A stretch of DNA of 64,000 nt, from assembly GCA_958496175.1 (NCBI GenBank), contig OY292274.1, positions 41,054,630 to 41,118,629 on the forward strand, given 5' to 3'. The stretch is from Sisyra terminalis. Lineage: Eukaryota > Arthropoda > Insecta > Neuroptera > Sisyridae. Every line of letters starts with the position of its first letter. Position 1 is the first letter of the stretch. The notes below the pieces were generated by a model. It did not search any database. It had not been told where the DNA came from and saw only the letters and a program-made list of their open reading frames with translations. This document shows positions 28,501 through 35,300 of this stretch, one piece after another. Made by a program: the position numbers and the translations under genes.

Positions 28501-31500
28501 TTTGAAATGCCATTATTGACTGGAATTTTGAAAATAAAGTGCAAATTCTTTGTTGTGATACTACTGCTTCCATACAGGTTGTATTAATTATTGGAACTTC
28601 TGTGCATCTTGAGCAGAAACTAAGTAAAGAAATGCTCCCTTTTACTTGCTGCCATCACGTTTACGAATTAGTATTCAAAGGCGTATTTGAAGAAAAAATT
28701 AGCCAGAAAATTAAAGTGTCTTGACATTCGATTGCTGACAAATTTCCGTGAAAATTGGAAAAATATTGATTTCAAGAAAATACAGAGTAGTGCTGAAAAG
28801 TTGTCATGCGTAAATTTATCAGAAATTGACAAAATGTTACAATTTTACCGAATTGAGTTAACTAAAGAAATTACTAAAGGTGACTATTAAGAATTAATTT
28901 ACTGGCATTAACTATTAGCATCCAACACTAAACCTTGACTGCAATGCAATTTAGCTTTAAAAGCACCTTAAGTGGTGGTTTTTTATGCTTTTTAAAGGTC
29001 ATGAAAGCTTACAAAAAAGATAGACAAATGGATGTCAAAATCAGCTTTACAGAAGTTCTGCCAGTCTTTAAGGTAATTAATTGATGAATTATTACTCTTG
29101 TCCGTTAATGATGATGTAGACCAAAACCAAAAGTAAAATTTATACAACGAGCAAACACTATATCCCATCGAAAGAAGAACTTAGTGACTCATTATACGGT
29201 TAATCTGGCAAGTAATAATGAAAGTTTTATTTATTACTAAGATATATGATAAGGATACGCTCATTTTTAATTTCAGAAAAAAAAATCATTGATGGCTTTG
29301 TTACCATCAAATTATATTCTAATTGAAAAAAGCAAACAGTGAAAAGAAAAACTACTGAATAATGTCCATTTAATAATTTGAAAACAAATTGGGGCGCAAC
29401 AGTCCTTTTAGCACGCAGCGCAGAGGAACTCTCAGGAGAGTTCTTCAGAATAAAGGAAAAAAACACACTGAATAAAAAACCTTAAAATAATCTCTATGGA
29501 AATTATTTATAGACTACTAAAAAAATGTTAAGCTTTATTGTCAAAAAAATATGAAAATATGATAATTTTTGACAGTGAAAAATTTTAGTATTTAATATTT
29601 GCATTTCGTTATGCTGCAAAAAATTTAAAAATGAAAACTGCAACGGAAAAAAAGGAAGCTCGTTTGCAACTCTTCTGTTCATATTTTTGTTTGGATTACA
29701 ATTTGATATATGGAATTGCCATAATTTTGATAATTCTATTTATCATTTACTTGTCAGAACGACTATATTGCTCATCTCGCTCATCTGATTGCACTTGTTT
29801 CATTTGTTCTCCGTGCTGAATTTGAAAATTTAAAGGTATTCGAAAAAAAAGTTAAAAAGCAAAGTTTATCTTAACAATTTTTTTCTTCTGATAAGGCTTT
29901 AGTACTGTCAGTTTCATTGCTTTGCACTTTTGATAATTTGGCTAATTTAAAGAGTTTTGAAACTTTCAAATTTAATTGCCAACTTACTCAAGGATCACTG
30001 CAAATTGACATTTTGTCCAAGATTGTCAAGGGTTTATCCTCGTTTTTCGTAAAAAAAATCATTACAAAAAGTTTGTTGGAAAAATTGTTACAAAAAGAAA
30101 ATAAATCAAACTTAAAATTACCTATTGGTGGAAATACTGCATTTAACTTTGTTTGAAAAAAGATTTATAGTAAAAAATAATGTCATAGTGTCGTGCTTTT
30201 TTAATAATTTGGAGAAAAAAACTAGATTTTTTGTAACGTTTCTTTTATATATCTCGCTTTTTTATACGGTATAAATAATGTATGCTAGTGTTATATAATA
30301 ATAAATAAAAAATAAATAATTAGAGTTTTTCGATAATCTACTCCATAGTTATTAGTAAAAATAGAATTAATAAAATTTCAAAATTAATTTCTCTAGACTT
30401 CCATCAAGTTAGCATTACACTTTTGGATGTGTTGTAGGAAACGTTCATGAGTTCTGAAAGAAAAAAAATTGTCACTTGCATAATTTGCAAAAAATAAGCA
30501 TATAATTGGTGCATTTGACTGCTCTTTTTTTCCATTAATTGGTGCTTTATTTTTTGCCCTTCGAAAATTTTGAACGGAATATTTTGTGGCGGCATATTTT
30601 ACGAGAAAACGCCATTTCAAGAAATAGCTTAAATTGATCATTCTTCTAATATTGAAGTTTGTATTTTTTATTTTATGCCATAAATTAGTGGTATTTAATT
30701 ATTGAAAAGAAATTAGCATAGAAGGTTTTAATTTTTGAGATCAACAATATTTGGCCTAGAACCTACTAGTAGCCGAGTGGTCTAGGTGACCGCTCCAAAA
30801 CTAGTAGATAGTGGGTTCGATCCCCGTATCGTGCCAATTTTCAATATTTCTCAATAACGGATTTAATTAACCCTAGAGTCGCTAAAGAACCTTAGTAGTT
30901 ATAAAGCGGCGGTAAATAACATTTTAAAAAAATGGTTTCTGAAATTTTAGATACATAATAGTTTATTGTTGAAAGTTAAACTTTGCTCGAAAATGAAAAG
31001 TATCCTCTATTAATAAAATTTCTTTAACCTAACAAATTGATCTCTAAATGCTTCATCAAATTCCAAAATCTTTCGAAATTCACAATCATTGATTCGTGTA
31101 AAAAATTATATTTTAAAAAAAAAATATTGTTAAATTTTTAATATTTACCTTTTCGTCAATCAATTATTGATTTTAATATGAATCTTGAAAATTGAAATCT
31201 TAATATTCAGAAACTAATTATTAAAAATCATAACAATAAAAATCTACACTAACTTCTCTCCAGTAGCCGGTTACCACTCATTTATAACAAAGAATAGAAA
31301 TTTCAACATTTGAAAAATGTTTGCAAGGAGATTTTTCTTTGAACAACATTTTCTCGGAAAATAAGCGAGCAACAGAAAACAACAAGTAAAGTGGAAAAAA
31401 AAACAATTTTTCAAATAGTTTATAGAAAAGCTCTAGACGTCAACTTAGCATAGATAGACAAGCTAGATTGTTTCATTCGATTTTTCAGGGAAATATACGA

Positions 31501-34500
31501 ACGACATTGTTTTCCTCCCAGAACTCTTAAATGCCAAAAAACCAGCGAAATATTACGTAATTATTTTTTATAAATTGAAAAGTGTACTACTAACATAATG
31601 AACGAGTATTAAAATTTGTAGGAGTCTTAGATTATGTTGAAAAAGCTTTTTAAATAGTACCAATATATCTTATATATTAAACGAGCTATTTTTATATGTA
31701 TGTGTTTTGGTTTTTGAAAACGGCTCTAACGATTTTGATGAAACTTTGAAGTTTAATAGAATTATGTTTTTAAAGTTTATCTATAAAGTAGACTTCCATG
31801 GAAAACGTAAATTTCCACGAAAAACATAAAATAAAATAAAAAATATGTTGCGTCATTTGTTGAAGTGTGTAAATTAGGATGGTTCTTAATAGGAGTGTTT
31901 TCGAATTTCTTTGCTCCCAGTGGCTCAAATGCTTCCAAATTGATAAAATAAAAAATTTCTGAAAATTTGAGCTCTTAATATTAACTTTAAGATAGTCCGT
32001 TTTCTAACTTAAGTTTCTTATGGAAATAACGTGGGAAAAATTTATTTTTTTCTTAAGTATTCTATAACAAATAAATAAAGTAACAAATAAAATAATCAAT
32101 TACAATCTCGATTTCAATAAACTTTAAAAATACGAAAAGAATTAAAAAATGTTTGCTTCAAAAATGGTAGGTGCTGGGTTCGTATCTCGCATCGAGTAAA
32201 TTTTCGATATTTTTTGATTTGCGGATTTTTATTAACTCTAGAGTCGATAAATACCTTGGTTGTAACAAAGCGATGGTAAGTAACAAAAAAATCAAATTGG
32301 TCTGACAGTATGAAAACTATAGTGTGATAAATTTAAACAAATACAGTTATAACATCTTGAAAATCATCTACAAATGTTTTTCTATATCAATTAGAAATAA
32401 GTATCACTAATAAGTAATAATAAAAAATTATACCAATTTCATTTTTGAAAATAAAACTTAATTTTTAGAAATCCGAAAACCTGAAATGAAAGTCTAACAG
32501 TCCACTTGCATCGCTTAAAGTACCAAAAGAAAATATTACAGTAGTTATTCACGAAATGCAGTCGTAAATTTGTGGAAACCTGATGAAAATAATTCACAAA
32601 GAACAAAATAAATGAAATAAGGTAGGGCATTTTGTAAAAACAAGAGTACAATTTTTAATGTTCCGAACTTCAATGGTCTGATTGGAATCCTGACACATTT
32701 ATTTAACTGGCTTTCTGTATTTCACAGACCATATAATACTACTTAGATAAAATTTGGAAAAAAGATTCTATAATCTGCTTGCTATTCAATTATAGATCCA
32801 AAGGAAACGATTGAAATTACTTTTAAGGTAAAGAATATATTTTAATGAACTTTATTTTACAATATCTTTAAATAGCAATAAGAAATTTGTGTAACTACAT
32901 TATTCTTCTTTAATTCTATCATTAGTAAAAAAACGTTGATTCACGATTATTATTATCCACTAACCTTTGTGGTGTGCGGTCAAACTTAGCTGATTTTTAA
33001 ATAAATTGGAATTAAATCTATTATTGAAATACTCTAACCTTATGTTATAATTTTAGAATTAAATTGTGAAAATTATAAAATTTCTAATAAAAATCATTTG
33101 ATATGTTTCAGATAAGTATTTTGATTTTCATGTAGTCTTTATTTATTAAATCTTACAAGTTAACTTTAAGATAAAATCAAATTTAGTTGCAATTAATTCG
33201 TGATACCTTCTTGGCAATCAAAATACGTACTTATCTGATGCATAGGGAACGAGCGACTATACATTGTATATAACAAAATTGTGTAATGCTTACACTTTGG
33301 TTAAATGTTGTGTGAAAATTTTTAACCAAAATAATTACACTGATTTGATATTTTTCTGAAATTAAAATACTTTTGCTTCATTTGGGTTTGTTAACAATTG
33401 AAATTTGTAATTATGTTTTCATGCATAAAATAATGTTGAAACAAAGGTTCCACTTTTAAACTTCTATATTATTTAAATTGAGTTTTTTGGTCTTTAATTT
33501 TTGTTTCAATCTTCCACCTTTTTTTGTATAATTTATCCAATGAATTTTAATTTTTTACAGAAAAAAGAAACATAATACATATATCAACATAATATAATAA
33601 AAATATATCAGAATATGATCTAAGTTCGATCGCTGGAATCTTGGAAGAGTATTGTATATTTTTGTTGGTCTTATTAACATTATTTGCTTTGTTGAATTAT
33701 TTAATCAAGTATCCCGAATGTCAATGTAACACGGACGACTGTAATCAATGCATTTAGTATTCCAGGAAAAAATGTAAGTTTAATTATAGTTTTATACGCA
33801 ATATAAGAATAAAACCTCAACACATTGTACGTACTTGCTTTATAGCGAAAAAATGGGGAAAATTACGAAAAATTGGAGAGTTTTTTGATGAGGAATGTAT
33901 GCATCATATGAAGTTCAAAAATATTTACCACAAAAAGAAGTACATGTATGACAAAAATGGAAGTTATATTTTGATTAATTTCATCAAATTATTGCTATAT
34001 TCAACGAATTACAAGTTGCTTCTTCAATCTTCAACATAAAATCTCTAGATTTTGGAATATTAAGTTTACAGTATTTTTTATTTTGGAAGAGTAAGTAATT
34101 ATCGAATGAAAAGTAAAACATTTGCTTGACTCCATATGATTAACTATAGATTTAAAGAAATAAATGTCACAACTTATTTCACTTTTTAGGTTGCAGGGAA
34201 GGACTTCGTAAAGGAATTGTCATTTTAATAATTATACATTATTTTATATAAAAGATAAAATAAATGTATATTATAAATGGCTTTCTAAAGAAAATAAAAG
34301 TGAGCTTTTCTCTTTATTGGATTGGACTCTTTTCTAAAAAATTTAAAAAAAAATCAATCCAATAGGTTATAGTTAGGTATTTATAAACTTTGGGTTATAA
34401 TTTTTTATGTTAAGTGAAAATTCACTGCATTTTCTACAGCACTAGAAATACCCAAAGCCTGTTGCATGTTTTTGAGCTTTTCGCCCTAACTTACACGATT

Positions 34501-34604
34501 CCCGACGCCAAAACACAAATGTTGACGATCTGGACGAAACTCCACATTGTGCGACAAATGGAACGAATTATTCTGTCAAACTTGCCGCGATGTCCTTGTT
34601 GCAT
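7406..34604 (-). CDS. Lcch3: Lcch3-type GABA-gated chloride channel subunit (complete, 9 coding exons)
   Basis: Subunit of a pentameric Cys-loop ligand-gated anion channel in the neuronal plasma membrane. Joined exons, in transcript order: 34604-34495, 24332-24232, 23913-23846, 12876-12731, 12676-12519, 12451-12167, 8158-7937, 7882-7640, 7584-7406. The total is 1512 nt (503 residues plus stop), every intron is GT..AG and phase is continuous. Residues 1-37 are a signal peptide and 38-253 the extracellular domain, with sequons N49 and N187 and a Cys-loop C174-C188. TM1 is about 254-276, TM2 about 283-305 with the SARVALG pore motif typical of anion channels, TM3 about 317-338. Residues 340-480 form a variable basic loop and TM4 is about 483-502. 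Length and motifs fit insect Lcch3 closely. The family is known to co-assemble with other GABA receptor subunits. The 11-kb third intron carries an antisense BEL/Pao element. No coding lesion seen. Confidence 0.94.
7640..7882 (-). CDS. Lcch3: Lcch3 coding exon 8 (cytoplasmic loop)
   Basis: Encodes the variable TM3-TM4 intracellular loop. It includes the conserved blocks [16 protein letters not shown] and [11 protein letters not shown], both characteristic of Lcch3. The acceptor follows tttttatag and the donor is gtataa. Phase matches both neighbours. Confidence 0.93.
7937..8158 (-). CDS. Lcch3: Lcch3 coding exon 7 (TM2 to TM3)
   Basis: Encodes [20 protein letters not shown] (pore-lining TM2 and the TM2-TM3 linker), then TM3 ([20 protein letters not shown]) and the start of a lysine-rich cytoplasmic loop. 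The acceptor follows tgtttttag and the donor is gttagt. A 54-bp intron follows. Confidence 0.97.
8256..8541. mobile_element. Probable hAT-like nonautonomous element
   Basis: In the intron between Lcch3 exons 6 and 7. CAGCTCGCGGGCCGCATACG near the left end faces ATGCGGCCCGG and ...TATAGCTG near the right end. GCGGCCC motifs recur internally. Flanking octamers CTCTAACC (8248-8255) and CTCTAATC (8542-8549) could be an aged 8-bp target duplication, as hAT elements make. The ends do not pair perfectly. Confidence 0.42.
8686..9033. mobile_element. MITE with 27-bp perfect terminal inverted repeats
   Basis: The left end TTTTTTGTAACGACTGCTTC (continuing TAAAGTT) and the right end are exact complements over 27 bp. 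The 348-bp body has no ORF. It contains a G-rich segment with GTGCG repeats. Superfamily not identified. Confidence 0.75.
9034..9272. mobile_element. Foldback (palindromic) element
   Basis: The two halves are near-complements. GTGAGG...CTAGTAGGA, then ACTGATCATACA near 9105, face TGTATGATCAGT near 9190 and TCCTACTAG...CCTCAC near 9235. Arms are roughly 100 bp around a GC-rich loop (about 9130-9170). It abuts the MITE at 8686-9033. Confidence 0.65.
9375..10066 (+). pseudogene. Jockey-like non-LTR reverse transcriptase remnant
   Basis: Frames with stops encode GPILYLCF (about 9394), an F-A-N-N relic of the catalytic FADD box (about 9464), then [14 protein letters not shown] and [17 protein letters not shown] (about 9684), followed by [18 protein letters not shown] (about 9817). 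This is the order of the C-terminal half of a Jockey-type RT. Loss of the catalytic aspartates and several breaks make it inactive. The end near 10066 is approximate. Confidence 0.72.
10271..11690. mobile_element. TIR-flanked composite block holding an RTE-like fragment
   Basis: 10271-10345 and 11622-11690 are complementary over about 65 bp (AGAGCCAAGTCCTTATAAGT against ...ACTTATTAGGACTTGGCTCT). Between them is a minus-strand non-LTR remnant. Either the remnant was captured inside a DNA element or two inverted copies of one repeat flank it. A CT-rich microsatellite lies at 10328-10362. Confidence 0.55.
10490..11480 (-). pseudogene. Degenerate RTE-like non-LTR retrotransposon fragment
   Basis: Read on the minus strand from 11480: FGF and T-R-E-A-I-L-A-L-K (about 11470-11420), then a block reading [19 protein letters not shown] (about 11325-11265). 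At the distal end comes [17 protein letters not shown] (about 10680-10630), followed by [10 protein letters not shown]. This is the order of RT core to C-terminal region in insect endonuclease-RT (RTE-like) elements. Many stops and frameshifts; inactive. Confidence 0.65.
12167..12451 (-). CDS. Lcch3: Lcch3 coding exon 6 (loop C, TM1 and start of TM2)
   Basis: Encodes [20 protein letters not shown], then [18 protein letters not shown], the first transmembrane helix ([18 protein letters not shown]) and the pore-lining entry SARVAL. The donor gtgaag interrupts the Gly after SARVAL, inside TM2. Confidence 0.97.
12519..12676 (-). CDS. Lcch3: Lcch3 coding exon 5 (Cys-loop)
   Basis: Encodes [18 protein letters not shown] and the complete Cys-loop [15 protein letters not shown] (C174 and C188, 13 residues between), which is diagnostic of the pentameric receptor superfamily. 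A sequon (NCT) overlaps the second cysteine. It ends one base into a Tyr codon, before a 67-bp intron (12452-12518). Reading past this donor gives only a short false extension. Confidence 0.97.
12731..12876 (-). CDS. Lcch3: Lcch3 coding exon 4
   Basis: Begins in phase 0 with [19 protein letters not shown] and runs through [20 protein letters not shown]. This is the beta-strand core of the ligand-binding domain with the invariant WxPDTFF segment. The acceptor follows ttttcttttag and the donor is gtacaa. Confidence 0.97.
12877..13861. other. Lcch3 intron 3, proximal part, no gene seen
   Basis: AT-rich intron sequence with a (TA)n run near 13592-13610. An 80-codon ORF at 13227-13469 has no recognisable domain. 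Confidence 0.5.
13862..15010 (+). pseudogene. hAT-family (ZBED-like) transposase remnant, split by an insertion
   Basis: The left part reads [16 protein letters not shown] (about 14010) and [17 protein letters not shown] (about 14107), then [14 protein letters not shown] (about 14250). The right part reads [18 protein letters not shown] (about 14855) and [19 protein letters not shown] (about 14956). These are consecutive C-terminal blocks of ZBED-type hAT transposases. The frame is broken several times and interrupted at 14301-14815 by another element. Inactive. Confidence 0.68.
14301..14815 (+). mobile_element. Palindromic element inserted in the hAT remnant, with hammerhead-like motif
   Basis: The arms AATAAGAAGACAATTCAGGT (14302) and its complement (ending 14785) pair over about 57 bp. 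The element is bracketed by GTAAAATTTTACT (14288-14300) and GTAAATTTTACT (14816-14827), a likely 12-13 bp target duplication. At 14684-14712 CCTGCTGAA, a GTTACG/CGTAAC hairpin and GAAAC follow each other as in a degenerate hammerhead ribozyme core. Both the ribozyme-like core and the unusual duplication length fit Penelope-type or retrozyme-like elements better than a classical MITE. Confidence 0.6.
15755..16110 (+). repeat. Two-copy tandem repeat, about 180-bp unit
   Basis: ATATTTATATTCAAAAAATT at 15789 is repeated near 15968 with the same flanks (AACTCTTAGTGTTACTTCG versus AACACTCAATGTGCTACTTCG, then GATTTTCACAA in both). The copies are diverged. Short ORFs on both strands here come from the repeat and are not genes. 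Confidence 0.65.
16320..16675 (+). repeat. 5' LTR of BEL/Pao element
   Basis: Starts TGTTTGG and ends CCAAACA. Matches 22261-22616 base for base except the third base (T versus A) and one T versus G in a T-run near 16560. Confidence 0.96.
16679..16696 (+). other. Candidate tRNA primer-binding site
   Basis: A TGG-initiated, GC-rich stretch (TGGTCCTTCGACGCCG) a few bases after the 5' LTR, where the complement of a tRNA 3' end is expected. The matching tRNA was not identified. Confidence 0.55.
17089..22206 (+). CDS. BEL/Pao gag-pol polyprotein (1705 aa, uninterrupted)
   Basis: One ORF from an ATG 414 nt after the 5' LTR to a TAA 55 nt before the 3' LTR. Order of domains: N-terminal gag with the BEL-family block [17 protein letters not shown] (about residue 118); CCHC-type zinc knuckles starting CPQCDEDH (about 323) and CFNCLGHH; aspartic protease with LIDPGSE (about 446); reverse transcriptase with catalytic YVDD (about 855); RNase H with GFCDAS (about 1029) and WTDSSVAL; integrase zinc-binding H-H-C-C region (about 1338); integrase core DDE with [15 protein letters not shown] and the E of FNGRAEAG (D about 1410, D about 1474, E about 1527); and the C-terminal domain usual for BEL integrases. 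No envelope gene follows. No frameshift or stop, so it may still be active. Confidence 0.96.
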   Translation: MENQEAKELKTKAESLFARLTNVHDYIINAKVGNISMVEAKMMRFRALQTSVAVLDEAIVHFNVKIADPKEKIKFSIENFDDICDVIQSSYERIKSKSNSAPQTTISVNAQSSISLKPIELPKFDGDVREWNNWQSLYESIIHNNSNIPNIQKLYHLRTALIKEPLSIIENFALSDENYHIAYQELMSRYSNPRRQLNFYYNLIAKYKCADGDNSIIKYLQTHISAVKALKTLNLEGAELADCLLFQSCYANLGNREKFAFDSNQTTNKFPTTEELFAFLKTRVKTAELQIDDAKDGRSKPKRRQDLTNHHVTKLNVTNPNRCPQCDEDHKLFHCPKYLELNPHERNEFLRINRLCFNCLGHHLINKCKSIRTCNKCRQRHHSSIHDAYGVSKPPTTTVMSCNQYVLTPNDNIISNHATKNVLLATALVDVISSQGSSVTVRALIDPGSEISFMTERTAQLINIKRQATSVIIMGVGAVNSVKAKGMALVRVQSRYKKDNFCMVNAHFLAKLTAYLPSTTPLVTTWPHLTNLQLADPSFAIPGRIDLLLGADIYPELLMSGLLTGMPNSPVAQKTIFGWILSGPTGIHTSKITVNSNHCIVDNDLNQQVQRFWQQETIPEISAPTLSPSEQECEDHFKITHQRTTSGRYQVRLPLQDFPTKLGNSRNMAYRRLYLLKRKLDTNTRYGLLYHDFLNEYERLGHMERIASTTDTQITPYYLPHHGVFREHSATTKLRVVFDASAATSTGTSLNDILHIGPKLQNELCDVLLWFRRFRYVMVADIEKMYRQILIHKDDRDLQRILWFRNGNPVEYRLNTVTYGEACAPYQALRVLNQLIEDEGPRFPLAVPMLQQGRYVDDVFGGSDTIKECQEIIRHAIDLCNAGGFPLRKWIGNHPKLLEGLEDNLLASDPTISFNSSHTVRTLGLSWETQTDDFHFNNNFKPLISITKRSVLSRTAQLFDPLGFIAPVIIMFKIFLQELWLKKLDWDESLPTSLIIKWKTLERNLERLSDIAIPRFLGTCKTKSMELHGFCDASASAMSAVIYLRTTDSTSTKVILVMAKTKLAPIKRMTIPRLELTAAVLLTRLASHVTNSMKFENESCPITLWTDSSVALTWITSRASKWKEFVANRVSFIQEKLPQARWRFVSGKENPADCATRGLSPKALQTHHLWWTGPKWLSKSASKWPTSHVSDESLSLDEIRLKTVTATALYQTEPDILFRYSSFTRLIRIIARCLQFTNRLKQVPNCNSTFLTTSDLNTALLITIGLSQRIFFSKEIAQLKVNQSIPDSNPLSKFNPFVDSNNLLRIGGRLRFAFIPDAEKHPFIISKFSALAPLVIRDAHSRSLHGGTTLTMAVLRQKFWVLGGRPQVRKEILKCVICTRHRGILAQQLMGQLPPARVNITRPFCHSGIDYAGPITLRSWSGRGAKTHSAYIAIFVCFTTAAIHLELVSDYTAAGFVSAFKRFTSRRGIPTDVYSDCGTNFIGANAQLRREFAQLKAEWPSVHTTLVNDGTEWHFSPPSAPHFNGRAEAGVKSVKYHLRRILSQTPLTFEEFSTVLCQIEAVLNSRPLTPLSEDPEDLDMLTPGHFLTGGPTNLVPTTNMINTPVNRLKRWQLLSQMAQQFWKRWSREYLQQLQGRAKWRVPNHNICVGSIVLIADQRYPPGKWPLGRVIQLHTGDDSLVRVVTLKTATGEFKRPISKLCLLPIN
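22248..22260 (+). other. Polypurine tract of the BEL/Pao element
   Basis: TTGGGGCGGAGTA immediately precedes the 3' LTR. This G-rich motif at the LTR edge is typical of BEL elements and would prime plus-strand synthesis. Confidence 0.6.
22261..22616 (+). repeat. 3' LTR of BEL/Pao element
   Basis: Starts TGATTGG and ends CCAAACA. Followed by the CATAC target duplication. Confidence 0.96.
22622..23845. other. Lcch3 intron 3, distal part; one small membrane ORF
   Basis: A plus-strand ORF at 23606-23740 ([14 protein letters not shown] followed by a hydrophobic helix) could encode a 44-residue single-pass peptide. In DNA this AT-rich, hydrophobic ORFs arise easily, so I do not call it a gene. 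Nothing else recognised. Confidence 0.3.
23846..23913 (-). CDS. Lcch3: Lcch3 coding exon 3 (68 bp)
   Basis: Encodes [20 protein letters not shown] and then VNM. The acceptor follows tttcttttcag and the donor is gtgagt. The next coding exon is nearly 11 kb away because the intron contains a BEL/Pao element and a hAT remnant. The exon has the same length and phase as the corresponding exon of the divergent 8916 gene (61841-61908). Confidence 0.96.
24232..24332 (-). CDS. Lcch3: Lcch3 coding exon 2
   Basis: Encodes the start of the mature extracellular domain, including [15 protein letters not shown] and [11 protein letters not shown], a hallmark of insect Lcch3. The acceptor is an AG after a T/A-rich tract, the donor is gtaagc, and it ends one base into a Gly codon. 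Contains the N-glycosylation sequon at N49. Confidence 0.95.
24333..24999. other. Lcch3 intron 1, no feature seen
   Basis: AT-rich intron sequence without repeats or ORFs that I can identify. Confidence 0.45.
25000..25933. mobile_element. Nonautonomous DNA element with reiterated GTGTGCGCA motif
   Basis: The left end TCATTCGGGTCAAGTGTGCG and the right end ...GGGTGCGCACCC...CGAATGA are imperfect inverted repeats. The motif TCAAGTGTGCGCA or its complement recurs near 25008, 25190, 25205, 25560 and 25890. No ORF. The target duplication is not clear and the superfamily is not identified. Confidence 0.5.
26755..26880 (-). repeat. tRNA-derived SINE, with the tail of a second unit
   Basis: Minus strand: GACCAAGTGGTCAAGGTGG (box A region) and GAGTTCGATCC (box B). 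The conserved tail (GTCGCTAAGG...GTGGTAATAAATAAC) lies upstream of the head, so a tail of one unit abuts the head of another. Same family as 30762, 32158 and 42135. Confidence 0.65.
26881..28039. other. Lcch3 intron 1, no gene seen
   Basis: AT-rich. A lone GGGTTCGATTTC near 27353 may be another decayed SINE box B. Nothing else supported. Confidence 0.4.
28040..29170 (+). pseudogene. Transposase-like multicopy gene remnant (family uncertain)
   Basis: Broken frames carry [20 protein letters not shown] (about 28198), [18 protein letters not shown] (about 28276), ILCCDTTAS (about 28544), [20 protein letters not shown] (about 28603) and [20 protein letters not shown] (about 28741). The CDTTAS and C-HH blocks recall a repetitive transposase-like protein family common in arthropod genomes. 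I cannot name the superfamily with certainty. Stops and frameshifts make it inactive. Confidence 0.5.
29631..29819 (+). CDS. Small ORF: single-pass membrane peptide with Cys-rich tail (uncertain)
   Basis: 62 codons from an ATG in a fair context. Predicted: a charged N-terminus ([11 protein letters not shown]), a helix [16 protein letters not shown], then a short tail with CSS and CTCFICSPC (five cysteines). Antisense within Lcch3 intron 1. No recognised family. Resembles the frame at 33593-33754 in layout. Random AT-rich DNA often encodes hydrophobic stretches, so it may not be translated. Confidence 0.25.
   Translation: MKTATEKKEARLQLFCSYFCLDYNLIYGIAIILIILFIIYLSERLYCSSRSSDCTCFICSPC
30762..30920 (+). 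repeat. tRNA-derived SINE (best copy)
   Basis: TAGCCGAGTGGTCTAGGTGA (box A) and GTGGGTTCGATCCCC (box B) form an RNA polymerase III internal promoter. An unrelated tail follows (TTAACCCTAGAGTCGCTAAA...GCGGCGGTAAATAAC) that is shared by the copies at 26.8, 32.2 and 42.1 kb. The head is leucine/serine tRNA-like but does not continue as a tRNA. Confidence 0.75.
30921..32157. other. Lcch3 intron 1, no gene seen
   Basis: AT-rich. 31710-31750 (AAAACGGCTCTAACGATTTT) looks like a fragment of a dispersed repeat. No ORF of interest. Confidence 0.4.
32158..32284 (+). repeat. tRNA-derived SINE, 5'-truncated
   Basis: Starts at the box B side (GGTGCTGGGTTCGTATC) and continues into the shared tail (ATTAACTCTAGAGTCGATAA...AGCGATGGTAAGTAAC). 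Box A is missing. Confidence 0.6.
33593..33754 (+). other. Open frame: hydrophobic helix plus Cys-rich tail, possible 3' exon
   Basis: The frame has no ATG but reads [20 protein letters not shown], then a tail with ECQC and DDCNQCI before TAG. A splice-acceptor-like tttttacag lies about 40 nt upstream, and AATAAA occurs at about 34257. Frames near 33850-33960 ([14 protein letters not shown]) and after an acceptor-like tttttag near 34190 could be further exons of a nested plus-strand gene. Speculative; see findings. Confidence 0.22.
34495..34604 (-). CDS. Lcch3: Lcch3 coding exon 1 (start codon and signal peptide)
   Basis: ATG at 34604-34602 opens 36 codons plus 2 nt, followed by donor gtaagt. 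The product has a basic N-terminus and a hydrophobic core (residues 20-36, [17 protein letters not shown]) typical of a signal peptide. The leftover GT joins the first G of the next exon to make a Val codon and then reads [15 protein letters not shown]. An in-frame TGA about 55 nt upstream with no ATG between supports this start. The assignment rests on phase, donor and signal-peptide character; this part of the protein is poorly conserved between insects. Confidence 0.82.
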
Positions 34605-35300
34605 TTTTATCACGTAGGAGCCGCACGCAAAAAGGGCACGAAAACCCGATTTTCCTCACCCATTTCGATTTTTCTCGCAACGAACCCTAAACATTCGCAA
34701 TTGCCACCACAAATGGCACTATTTCCATTCCAAATCTACCATCTAATCACTCACAAGGCACCTCAGTCGTCTTCCGACGGCAAATTCACGCGACGACAAT
34801 CCTCTTGACTTTTATTCGAATAATCATTTTTGACTTTACACAAATATTTACAAAATCGAAAAAGAAAATTAATTTAAAATGTTACCATTCGATAGTTATT
34901 GGAGTCGAAGTAATTTAATTAATTGATTTAAATGTTTGAAAATATTTTGTAACGGGATTTTTCAGTGAGATAGTATAAAATTATAAATCGGTAACGAGAG
35001 CTTTGGACAAGTTGAGAGATGAGATGAGTATGAAAATGGATTGATTGTGTACGCGTGCGTCATTTCACGGATGCTGCCAACATCCGTTTTCCCAATGCGT
35101 CGGCGTCGGCTTTCGCTCACATGAAACGAAACTAGAAAAACACGAGAAAACTTCTCACGTCAAATCAACCCATCAGAGGAACAAAAACAAGAAGACAATG
35201 TATCAATATTTGAATGGAACGAGCCATACATTCTTCACCATCGTCTCCTCATTCTTCACCTCGGCAATCACATGCAAATTAATCAATTAATCCTCCCTCT
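34605..35300 (-). promoter_or_regulatory. Probable 5' UTR and promoter region of Lcch3
   Basis: Less AT-rich and more complex than its surroundings, with many CG dinucleotides at 34605-34800 and 35045-35180. It lies immediately upstream of the Lcch3 start codon. No clear TATA box was found. ORFs visible on the plus strand here (34590-34808, 35045-35290) have no recognisable domain and are probably by-products of the composition. A non-coding first exon could also lie here. Confidence 0.35.

Noticed and set aside
30393..30641. 82-codon minus-strand ORF with scattered Cys and His
   Set aside because: No zinc-finger spacing is met and no homologue is recognised; left unassigned.
30762..30840. 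Candidate tRNA gene
   Set aside because: Boxes A and B are good, but the sequence does not close an acceptor stem and the same head plus tail recurs in four places, so it is a SINE.
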